Shown here one piece after another: positions 7,501 to 14,204 of a DNA stretch of 64,000 nucleotides (position 1 is its first letter; each line of letters starts with the position of its first letter). A model generated the notes under the pieces. That model was not told the origin of the DNA, did no database searches, and worked only from the letters and a program-made list of their open reading frames with translations. Origin of the DNA: Leptospira fainei serovar Hurstbridge str. BUT 6 (GTDB lineage Bacteria > Spirochaetota > Leptospiria > Leptospirales > Leptospiraceae); NCBI RefSeq assembly GCF_000306235.2, contig NZ_AKWZ02000010.1, forward strand, positions 434,001 through 498,000, in the 5' to 3' direction. Both the position numbers and the translations under genes were made by a program.

Positions 7501-10356
7501 AATCTCCCGAAAGGAAACACGACCGGATTTACCGCAAACGGAGTTTATTCGGATGGAACAACTTTGGATCTGACGAAGCAAGCCACTTGGACCTCATCCA
7601 ATACCGGCTCAGTGACGATCAGCAATGCAAACGGAAGCCAAGGAACTGCAACTGCAGTATCGATAGGATCGTCCACGATTTCCGCGCAAGTCGGATCGGT
7701 AACCGGCTCGACAACTTTGACAGTGACGGCGGCTGTGCTTGTTTCCATTTCGGTCGCGCCGAACGGTTCATCCGTTTATACCGGAAATACGAAAAACTTT
7801 ACCGCAACCGGAACCTACTCGGATTCAAGTACAAGCGATTTAACCGCTCAAGCGGTTTGGGCCTCGTCAGACACAAGTAAAGCTACGATTAGTAATGCAA
7901 ACGGATCCCAAGGCAAGGTTACCGGAGTCGCAGCCGGAACGGTAACAATATCGGCGACATTCGGAAGCGTTAGCGGAAATACGTCTCTAACGGTTGTATA
8001 TCTGGATACGACACCGCCGACCGTGTTAAACGCGGTTTCCCTCAGTCCGACAACTGTTCGAGTCACGTATTCGGAATCGGTGAATGCGACTCAAGCAACG
8101 ACGACTTCCAATTATAGACTAGCATTGACCTCGGCAGTCAGCGGCTCTTGCTCTAATAATAGCAATTTTTCTTCGAGTTCGGCGATCAGTATCTCGTCGG
8201 TAAGCGGAACCGGATCCGTATATACGATTACATTATCAAGTTCGCAGGTTTCGGGAACAAGTTATACGTTAATCGTAAACAAATCCGGGGTTCAAGATTT
8301 GTCGGCGATCCCGAATTCTCTCGCTTGCCCGAATTACGGAGATTTTATAGGACAGGAACAACTCAAAGTCACCTCGGCCGCTTGCGCTTCAACCTCATCC
8401 GTCGTAATCAATTTTTCCAAACCGATTCTTTCGGGAAACAACATGTCCGGATCTGCGGAATGCAGTAGCACGACGGAATGCGCCAACCGCTATAAATTCG
8501 TCGGAACGACTGATCTTGGATCGATTTCTTCCGCAAAAATTCTAGATGGGACGGTATGTAACGGAACTCCGGCAGATTCCGCGAAAGTTTGCGTGACTCA
8601 CGCACTACTCCAAACCGGAGCTCAATATACGATCATCGCCGCCAATGCAGTCGACGGAGACGGCTTCGATAATAGCGCTTGGGGATCCATACGCGACGCG
8701 GGAAATTCCGAAAACGTTCAAGCCTCGCCGAGAGATAGGGCCACCTTCTCAGGCTGCGGAACGTCTCCGGTGAATTTTTCGGACGGACCGGTATCCATAG
8801 ATCCGAACGGATCCACCTTCGGTTATTTAGCCGATTTTAACAGTAAGATTTATACCGGACCGAATAACGGCGGGAACGGCGCATTAAGATTTGCTTATGA
8901 CGGTTCGGGTCCCGAATCGGTTCAATTTACGTTCGCGCAAGATACCGTTGTTCAAAACGCTAGTACGGGAGATAACCCGAGGACTAGTACGAATTCCGCG
9001 ACGAGTCGGGAAAATAGTATTGCCGTTCCTCCTTACGTAACCTTGGGACATTCGGGATGCACTGTAAACGACGCGACTCTTACAAACGGATGCGGGCCGG
9101 ATAACGAAAGCGGTCGCGGTGTATTTACGACCGGTACTTTGAGCGGGTCGTCTTACATCTTTATCGCCGCAGCGAGAACCGCGCCGGACGGCAACGGAAA
9201 CTATTATTTCGATTACTTATACTATTCTTCGGATACTTCCTCCAACCTCGGATTTAAGTACATCGATATGTCGACGATTACGGGAACCGTGACAGCCGGT
9301 ACTTCCGCAATTACGGTTCAAAACGACCGAGTCTTCCCCGGATTTGCAAAACCGAATTATAACGGAACTTCGGGCTTTAATGCACCGGATTTCGGTTTTA
9401 TAAGTTTTAATTCCGCAGATTCCGGTACCGGATTTTGTACGGCGGGTTCCAATTGCGACGCCTACGATGGAAGCAAAGGTAGAAGGATCCGGATTGATTA
9501 TATGCCGTATTTCGGCGGAGCCTCGAGTTCCGGGGGAAATAATGCCAGTCCGAACTGGGCCTACTATATAGGAGTCGATTCTCTCTTCGTGTTTAATAAC
9601 CGTATTTATGCGGCAAACGGCGGTCTAAACGCCGTCGGCCATAACGGATCTATAATACGTTCCAATACTGCGGATCCGACAACGGCCTGTTCCGCACACG
9701 ATACATGTGCAAACTGGACGGAAATCGGCCCCAGAACGAATAGCAAATGGCATAATGGAACTACAAATAATTGGTTTTCCTTGGAACTCGGTAAATTCTA
9801 CGATCTGATTCCGGCCGATCGCGCATTCGCGCAGTTCGCGGAATTTAACGGGAATCTTTACGTAACTCGCACCATCTGCGTCCAAGGAACTCAAGCTACG
9901 GGCTTTAGAACCAGTCCTGGTACGGTCGCAGGCTGCACCGATGGAACGGAAGACAATCGTAAGGCGCAGCTTTGGAAATGTGATCCTACGATAACAGGAA
10001 GCACGACCGATTGCGATTCGGGAGATTGGACTGTGGTGGCGGACGACGGATCGGGTATTACGAATTTTGGAGATTCTACCAACCGTACGATTACAATGGT
10101 GGCCAAGAACGGTTCTTACTTATACGTAGGATACGATAACCCGTCTGGAGCCCGAATCTATCGGACGAATACGACAAATCCGGGCAGTTCTTCCTCCTCC
10201 TGGACTCAAGTGGGAGGAAACGGATTAACGGATTCTACAAACGTCGTACAGATATTTTCCGCAGTATCCGTACCGGTCGGGGGCCTTAATTACCTTTATG
10301 TAAGCGTCGGTAAGAACAACACGCCGGTCCGCGTCTATAGGCAGCAGAATCAATGA
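4567..10356 (+). CDS. LigB-like lipoprotein with 12 bacterial Ig-like (Big_2) domains
   Basis: A lipoprotein signal peptide ends in LLEGC (Cys24), followed by AWPLLTG and GLAAGK, which match the start of Leptospira LigB as recalled. Residues about 58-1143 hold twelve Big_2 domains of about 90 residues, each starting with a 'L-x-S-I-x-V-x-P' strand and containing FTATGxYSD and VTWxSSD motifs. Residues 1144-1929 are a large non-repetitive C-terminal region beginning with a TPPTV-type strand. This 12-domain plus C-terminal layout and total length (1929) agree with LigB, a surface adhesin binding host matrix and complement factors. Domains 5-7 and 8-10 look like a duplicated block. Two small lipoprotein genes follow, coupled by overlap. 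Whether it is the ligB orthologue or a Lig paralogue cannot be settled here. Confidence 0.9.
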   Translation: MHRIFENTKHICFPILLFFLLEGCAAWPLLTGAVGLAAGKTGSGPLFFVPGSASSQPATLDRVEISSPSTSFAKTTTIPLKATAIYSDNTNADITGDANWSSADSSVIKMLSGGKAQGIQVGSTVITIEYQGKTAQILLTVTAAPLSSLTITCTDQTSNLPKGSSRQCALTGNFADGSTQDLTLDPSTTWSTSNSNIATVDANGLVQGVAVGSTSIRAGYQGLTATLALSISQASLVSISVTPTNPSLPLGKTQQFTATGTYSDNSTQNITSQVTWTSSDTSIATIGNAVGNKGFLSTQARGSATITAGLGSISNQTQITVTAALLESISITPANPSVAKGRTLNLAATGIFTDGSSSTITTQVTWSSDNTGIVSVDNGSGLEGRATAANVGTANVTAAIGGISSTVSFQVTAAVLTSIQVTPDDTSIPRGTSTNVLALGIYSDGTSQNISDQVSWTTSNTSTLQLGSLNGVPKKGVLSPNNGGFGSARITATLGSISGYADITVTSGRLISIQVDPTNPSIAKGLTKNFTATGTYTDATTQDLTTQVTWASSNTAIATISNASGTQGTATGLSIGNSNITAILGSVTSPTNTLTITAATLQSITITPSLPSIPKGRSQNLTATGTYSDGSTSNLTTQVTWTSSDSSIAAVDNTSGNQGKTSGVSQGSVSIGATIGSVSGTITFTVTSAVLDSIQVSIDDSSIAKGTSTQAEAVGIYSDGTHSNISDQVVWTSSQTSIVQLGILLSGPKKQLNSPSSGSQGSSRITAALNSISGYADLSVTAPRLVSIQVDPTNPTVAKGLTKNFTATGSYTDGSVQDLTSQVTWRSSDTSIATISNVSGTQGTATTLQTGTSNITAQSGSVLSSVSVLTVGAATLASITIAPSPTLSISKGLTQNFTATGHYSDNSTQDITTQVTWSSFDQTKATVSNAAGSQGTLTALLEGSTQISATLNSIQSSDTAVTVTAAALQSIQITPANSNLPKGNTTGFTANGVYSDGTTLDLTKQATWTSSNTGSVTISNANGSQGTATAVSIGSSTISAQVGSVTGSTTLTVTAAVLVSISVAPNGSSVYTGNTKNFTATGTYSDSSTSDLTAQAVWASSDTSKATISNANGSQGKVTGVAAGTVTISATFGSVSGNTSLTVVYLDTTPPTVLNAVSLSPTTVRVTYSESVNATQATTTSNYRLALTSAVSGSCSNNSNFSSSSAISISSVSGTGSVYTITLSSSQVSGTSYTLIVNKSGVQDLSAIPNSLACPNYGDFIGQEQLKVTSAACASTSSVVINFSKPILSGNNMSGSAECSSTTECANRYKFVGTTDLGSISSAKILDGTVCNGTPADSAKVCVTHALLQTGAQYTIIAANAVDGDGFDNSAWGSIRDAGNSENVQASPRDRATFSGCGTSPVNFSDGPVSIDPNGSTFGYLADFNSKIYTGPNNGGNGALRFAYDGSGPESVQFTFAQDTVVQNASTGDNPRTSTNSATSRENSIAVPPYVTLGHSGCTVNDATLTNGCGPDNESGRGVFTTGTLSGSSYIFIAAARTAPDGNGNYYFDYLYYSSDTSSNLGFKYIDMSTITGTVTAGTSAITVQNDRVFPGFAKPNYNGTSGFNAPDFGFISFNSADSGTGFCTAGSNCDAYDGSKGRRIRIDYMPYFGGASSSGGNNASPNWAYYIGVDSLFVFNNRIYAANGGLNAVGHNGSIIRSNTADPTTACSAHDTCANWTEIGPRTNSKWHNGTTNNWFSLELGKFYDLIPADRAFAQFAEFNGNLYVTRTICVQGTQATGFRTSPGTVAGCTDGTEDNRKAQLWKCDPTITGSTTDCDSGDWTVVADDGSGITNFGDSTNRTITMVAKNGSYLYVGYDNPSGARIYRTNTTNPGSSSSSWTQVGGNGLTDSTNVVQIFSAVSVPVGGLNYLYVSVGKNNTPVRVYRQQNQ

Positions 10357-10730
10357 TCATTCGGGGGTGCAAAAGGTTCGGCTTCACCTGGCTAATGATT
10401 TCCCTTTTGGGATTTTGCAGACATGCGATGGTCGTTTATCCGCCGATGACTCCGGACGCTTGCATCACTTCAATCACCTCGCGGGATTGTAAGAAAGCTC
10501 TCGAACTCAGAAATTCCAGCCAGAATCAAGCCGGAGAGACGCATAGGATTGTCCATGACTATTACTTTTTCGGAATCTATCCGGGTGCCCGGGTCCTTGA
10601 CACCGCTAAATTTTGTCCGAGGGGTCCCAAATTGGTCCACCAATACACAAGTTTTTGGAACGGGGTATGGGAACAGCTAAGCTTTACCATATATTCACCT
10701 CAGACATTGGAGATAGAATGTTATCCTTAA
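10353..10730 (+). CDS. Bor/Iss-like lipoprotein
   Basis: The start overlaps the stop of the LigB-like gene (ATGA), so translation is likely coupled. The signal peptide ends in LLGFC (Cys22). The mature part carries the hallmarks of the phage lambda Bor/Iss family: HDYYFFGIYPG, then LDTAKFC, a central hydrophobic segment, and an ending IYSPQTLEIEC. Bor proteins are outer-membrane lipoproteins linked to serum resistance in enterobacteria. At 125 residues it is slightly longer than Bor. The function in Leptospira is inferred from similarity only. Confidence 0.72.
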   Translation: MIIRGCKRFGFTWLMISLLGFCRHAMVVYPPMTPDACITSITSRDCKKALELRNSSQNQAGETHRIVHDYYFFGIYPGARVLDTAKFCPRGPKLVHQYTSFWNGVWEQLSFTIYSPQTLEIECYP

Positions 10731-11035
10731 AATACTTTCTTTGTTTGTTCGCCGGCGCGGCGCTTCTTTATAACTGCCATTCCACGATCCTGGTTCACAA
10801 GGAAACTGGATCGCCGCCGGCCTCCTTGACTAAAGACCCGCCCGAACCCGACCGGAAATTTCGCCAGGCAAGTTTCGTATTCGGAATTTACCCTTCTGGA
10901 TCCGCGACGGAAGTATCTTGCCCGAACTCTCAGCCGGAAGTCCGAATGGTGACTGGATTTCTGGATTCGATAATTCATTTTCTGATCGGACCGTTTTATA
11001 CGACCAAGACCGTCGAAGTGCGCTGTAAAAAATAA
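10718..11035 (+). CDS. Second Bor-like lipoprotein, overlapping the first
   Basis: The start was placed at the ATG at 10718, giving 105 residues, because it begins a clean lipoprotein signal (ALLYNC, Cys20). An upstream in-frame start at 10613 would lie inside the previous gene and add a non-signal extension. The mature protein has ASFVFGIYPSG, a Cys in SCPNSQPE, a hydrophobic SIIHFLIGPFY stretch and a closing TKTVEVRC, the same order as its upstream neighbour and as Bor. The two genes overlap by 13 bases and look like a diverged tandem duplication. Confidence 0.7.
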   Translation: MLSLKYFLCLFAGAALLYNCHSTILVHKETGSPPASLTKDPPEPDRKFRQASFVFGIYPSGSATEVSCPNSQPEVRMVTGFLDSIIHFLIGPFYTTKTVEVRCKK

Positions 11036-11157
11036 CCGAATTCTCTGCATCGCCGGATAAGAGAACGAAGTCGAGAAAATGCTCGAGGAAGTTTCCCGGA
11101 CTTTCTCTTTAGAATTGTACTGGCATAACCGTCCGAATTCCATTTTAATAGAAAGCC

Positions 11158-11745
11158 ATGCCACCTTGGGCTTTCGAATATCTGATCCTCCCTCTTTGCA
11201 TCTATTTTGCCCGCGTTACCGACGTAAGTATCGGAACTGTCCGAATCATATTGATTTCCCGAGAAAAGAAGGCTTTGGCGGCAGTCCTCGGTTTTGTAGA
11301 AGTTCTCCTCTGGCTAATCGTGATAACGCAAATCATACGGAATCTCAGCAATGCGCTCTGTTACATTGCGTATGCGGGGGGATTTGCCACAGGGACGTAT
11401 CTGGGCATGGTAGTAGAGGAAAAACTGGCAATTGGACATTCACTACTCCGGATCATCGTTACTGGGACCGGTGAGAAAATCGTGGAAAAACTTACGGAAT
11501 CCGGTTTTCGGACCACTCGGTTAGATGCGCAAGGAGCCAGGGGGCCTGTAACGGTAATTCTCTCCTTCTTACGCAGAAAGGAGGTTCCTTTTGTTTTAGA
11601 GATATTGAGACAAACCGCTCCAGGAGCGTTCTATACGATCGAGAATGCACGTAAGACCAGCGATCCAGGGATTTGGAAGGAAGAACCGGGAGGCGAATTC
11701 TTAGCCAGCCTCCTATGGCGAAGGCAATCCAGAATCAGAAAGTAA
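11158..11745 (+). CDS. UPF0316/DUF2179 family membrane protein
   Basis: Three hydrophobic segments occur in the first 90 residues, with the family motifs ARVTDVSIGTVRII and GFVEVLLWL and a GTYLGMVVEEKLA turn. A C-terminal cytoplasmic domain of about 90 residues follows, with the ferredoxin-like DUF2179 pattern (TTRLDAQGARGPVTVI, FYTIENAR). Length (195) is close to the family's usual 170-190. DUF2179 domains may bind a small ligand, but the function is unknown. Transcription converges with the SET gene. Confidence 0.85.
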   Translation: MPPWAFEYLILPLCIYFARVTDVSIGTVRIILISREKKALAAVLGFVEVLLWLIVITQIIRNLSNALCYIAYAGGFATGTYLGMVVEEKLAIGHSLLRIIVTGTGEKIVEKLTESGFRTTRLDAQGARGPVTVILSFLRRKEVPFVLEILRQTAPGAFYTIENARKTSDPGIWKEEPGGEFLASLLWRRQSRIRK

Positions 11746-11746
11746 A

Positions 11747-11772
11747 TGCCCGGGAGGAATTTAACCCGGGCA
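11747..11772 (-). terminator. Hairpin between convergent genes
   Basis: TGCCCGGG at 11747-11754 pairs perfectly with CCCGGGCA at 11765-11772. Read on the minus strand it is followed by a T-rich tract (TTTACTTT), so it would terminate the SET gene; on the plus strand it is followed by A residues. Confidence 0.65.
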
Positions 11773-11786
11773 AAACGCAAGACCGA

Positions 11787-12317
11787 TTAAGCCGGGACTT
11801 TTACCAGGAACTTTTTAATTTCTTTGTGCATGAACGCCGGGAAGTTCAGATGATACTCTGGCAGCAGTAATTTCCAGTCGTCCTTGCGAATGAATTTTCT
11901 GCAAGCTACGGCTCCGCAGCGACATTCGAAGGTCTGGTCAAAGTTCACGACGAAATTTGCGTAGTCGATGGTAAGTTCTTCTCCCGGTCTAATGTCCCGC
12001 TTAGCGATGATATTGTCGTTCTGATCATACCACATATTCGGGTCACAAGAATGGTTCATGAAGTTGGAATGGTTAATGACGAACTGGGGTCCGGTGGGAC
12101 CGGTTACGAGGCCAAAATCGACATCATATCCGTATTTCATGAAGATTTCCTTCTCAGATTCGGGTAAGTCTTCCGCCTCGGTAACGGTCAGTACTTTCCA
12201 GCCGAACTCTTCATCCTCGATCCACTCGCTATAGCTGAAAAGGAGAGTCCCTGAAGCTATAGGCGACGAGGCGAAAATTCCGTTTTCCCCGAATTTGTTC
12301 GTGCGTCTTTCGATCAT
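11787..12317 (-). CDS. SET-domain protein
   Basis: At 176 residues this is essentially one SET fold. The start GIFASSPIASGTLLF matches the first SET strand, NHSCDPNMWYD is the S-adenosylmethionine/pseudoknot motif, and GEELTIDYA followed by CRCGAVACRK gives the second motif with the post-SET cysteine cluster. SET proteins methylate lysine side chains; many bacteria have short stand-alone forms whose substrates are unknown. No signal peptide is present, so it is cytoplasmic. Confidence 0.88.
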   Translation of the reverse strand: MIERRTNKFGENGIFASSPIASGTLLFSYSEWIEDEEFGWKVLTVTEAEDLPESEKEIFMKYGYDVDFGLVTGPTGPQFVINHSNFMNHSCDPNMWYDQNDNIIAKRDIRPGEELTIDYANFVVNFDQTFECRCGAVACRKFIRKDDWKLLLPEYHLNFPAFMHKEIKKFLVKVPA

Positions 12318-12717
12318 GCAAGATCAACCTGCTCTTCCCCCGGAAGGGGGCAAAATTTTAATCAGTCAAGACCGGGATCGAAAAAAGTTCAATTAAAAAT
12401 ATGAAATACCCCCCGCCTAGAAGAGGAAAAAGAGATTTCTTCTTTTCTAAGAAGGCATACAGAGCCGAAAGTCGGCTCCAAAAAAAATAAAGAGCCCTGA
12501 AGGAACGGAAAAACTCTCGATGCTCGGACCGAATCGGCAAGAGCCTCCGTCCTTGGGTCCAAAAATAAAATTATGAGAGATGGAACGAGCGAGAGGACGC
12601 GTCTTTGGTTCTCAAGGCCCACAAAAATAATCAGCAAGATTTAAATGAGAGCGCATCTGTCAAGCTCGGCCCCGCCGAATTTCAAGGAAGCTCCTTCTCT
12701 TTTTCTTCCTGAAACCC
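12318..12717. other. Gene-free interval
   Basis: Minus-strand frames here are of biased composition and lack ribosome sites, so none is called. One perfect hairpin, GAGCCGA-AAG-TCGGCTC at 12462-12478, is followed by A residues on the plus strand; it does not have the T-tract of a terminator in either useful direction. Confidence 0.4.
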
Positions 12718-13311
12718 TCATTCCAAGCGGAGCGAGGAAAGAACCTCGCTGGTCCACTCGATTGGAGAAGAAAAATTCTCCGCCTTTTTCAGAAGGCGAA
12801 GTTTTCCGAACCCGACTTCGGCGACAAGGGAAGAGAGCTCGAACAAAGAAGTACGTCCGCTCGCTTCCGAGAGATGAGAGGGATCTCTTCCGAACTCGAT
12901 AAAACAAGTGAGTGGAAAGGAATTTTCCCAATCTTTTTCCAGACCTTCCAATTGATCGGAAAAATCTTTACCTTTAGCATCCGTCTTTAACCGAGTGGCA
13001 TTCAAAATTACCGGCAGGACTCTCGGAACGGTCTGTCCTAGTTTTCCTTTCTTGACTTCCTTGCAAAATGCTTCGGCTTGCGCCAACGACTCGGCAAACC
13101 CTAGCAAGATCGGAACGGAAGGTCGTGAAAAATCGGAAAGAAGCTTTCCTAATTTTAACCCGTCCTCCACACTCAGACTTCCCTTAGGCAGAATTAAGAC
13201 GGGCTGCACACTTCTTTCGACGAGGCGGGTTAACCACCTGAATAAGAATAAAGGTCGTCGCTTATCGAACGAGAATAAGGTAAGTAACATGGTTCGAACC
13301 TCTTCTACCAA
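12718..13311 (-). CDS. Conserved-looking hypothetical protein
   Basis: This 197-residue protein has no signal peptide. It contains a strand-helix pattern: SVQPVLILPKGSLSVEDGLKL near residue 34, SVPILLGFAESLAQAEAFCK near 68, and TCFIEFGRDPSHLSEASG near 135. The internal ATG seven codons in is an alternative start. I do not recognise the family. Codon composition looks coding, but there is no operon partner to support it. Confidence 0.5.
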   Translation of the reverse strand: MVEEVRTMLLTLFSFDKRRPLFLFRWLTRLVERSVQPVLILPKGSLSVEDGLKLGKLLSDFSRPSVPILLGFAESLAQAEAFCKEVKKGKLGQTVPRVLPVILNATRLKTDAKGKDFSDQLEGLEKDWENSFPLTCFIEFGRDPSHLSEASGRTSLFELSSLVAEVGFGKLRLLKKAENFSSPIEWTSEVLSSLRLE

Positions 13312-13703
13312 TACCTACTTTTCCGTATAGTATTATCCCTCGTTCACGGACAAAAACCGAGCGAGCCTCCTCCCTCAATCTTTTATTCGAACGAATGCTC
13401 GTTAAAAAAGAAACTCGTTTTAGCCTTCATGGCTGGTCTTGCTCTAAACGACAATTCTCCCATTGTTTAAGGCTATTTAAAGATAGGGAAAAAAGGCGAT
13501 ATATATTAGAATTTATTAATATATATGCGAACCGGCCCCCTCGCATTCGACTCGAATCTATCTTACGATGTAAAAGCCGAGCATTTGCTATGTCTCATTC
13601 TCACTCGTTTAAGTGAGTAAATATATAAAAAATTAAAAATGCTTGAAGCGTATCCGCACGCTCTTAGATTTCGAACTTAACTTTTCCATACTGCTACCGG
13701 GGG
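13312..13703. other. Gene-free interval upstream of the Rnk-like gene
   Basis: About 390 bases with no supported gene. An AT-rich stretch at 13500-13525 (repeated ATATAT/TTAATATATAT) and another near 13620-13645 are plausible promoter regions for the gene at 13704, but no clear -35/-10 pair was identified. Confidence 0.35.
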
Positions 13704-14117
13704 GTGAAACGTTCTATGACCGCGAAACGGCTTGTAACTAAACCTGATCATCAAAAAATCCTTTCTACTTTAGAGAGTCCGGAGCTCGCTCACCCAGTTC
13801 CTCCCTACTTCATTCAAAGTTTAAAAAAAGAACTCTCTAAGGCCAAAAAACTGGATCCTAGAGAAATCCCCCAAGATTTGATTACGATGAATTCGAAATT
13901 TGTTCTTCGGGACCTAGGAAACGCCGAGGCCTTTCAATTTACGCTCGTCTATCCCGAAGATTCGGAGGATCATACGCCCTCTAACGGAAAAATCTCAGTG
14001 CTTTCCCCGTATGGAAGCGCCGTTTTAGGAGCGAGAGTAGGGGAAGTCGTTCGCTGGCTGGTCAATGGAAATGAAAAATATTTGCGGGTGCAGGAGCTCC
14101 TTTTTCAACCCCAGTAA
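13704..14117 (+). CDS. GreA/GreB C-terminal-like protein, Rnk family
   Basis: The 137-residue protein has a variable N-terminal helical part and a C-terminal FKBP-like domain typical of GreA/Rnk: the QFTLVYPEDS strand, then SVLSPYGSAVLGARVGEVVRW, then LRVQELLFQP. Rnk proteins lack the long coiled coil of GreA, bind RNA polymerase and influence nucleoside diphosphate kinase levels. The N-terminal stretch here (SLKKELSKAKKLDPREIP) is short, supporting Rnk rather than GreA. Confidence 0.8.
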   Translation: MKRSMTAKRLVTKPDHQKILSTLESPELAHPVPPYFIQSLKKELSKAKKLDPREIPQDLITMNSKFVLRDLGNAEAFQFTLVYPEDSEDHTPSNGKISVLSPYGSAVLGARVGEVVRWLVNGNEKYLRVQELLFQPQ

Positions 14118-14170
14118 GCTCTTTCCGTAACAATCGACTCGAAACTTACTCGATTGACTGTATGAACCCC

Positions 14171-14204
14171 CCGCATAAAATCACACTTATTGCGATTTTA
14201 TCGG
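14171..14204. terminator. Hairpin at convergent gene ends
   Basis: ATAAAATC at 14175-14182 pairs with GATTTTAT at 14194-14201; the stem extends by CCG/CGG with one bulge. It lies between the Rnk-like and SulP genes and overlaps the stop of the latter. It could terminate either transcript, though no long T-tract follows. Confidence 0.4.

Noticed and set aside
12641..12931. Minus-strand frames and a plus-strand frame over the same bases
   Set aside because: They overlap the better-supported gene at 12718-13311 in other frames and have biased composition.
13280..13320. tRNA T-arm (GGTTCGAACC)
   Set aside because: The flanks do not fold into acceptor or anticodon arms; the sequence is the start of the gene at 12718-13311.
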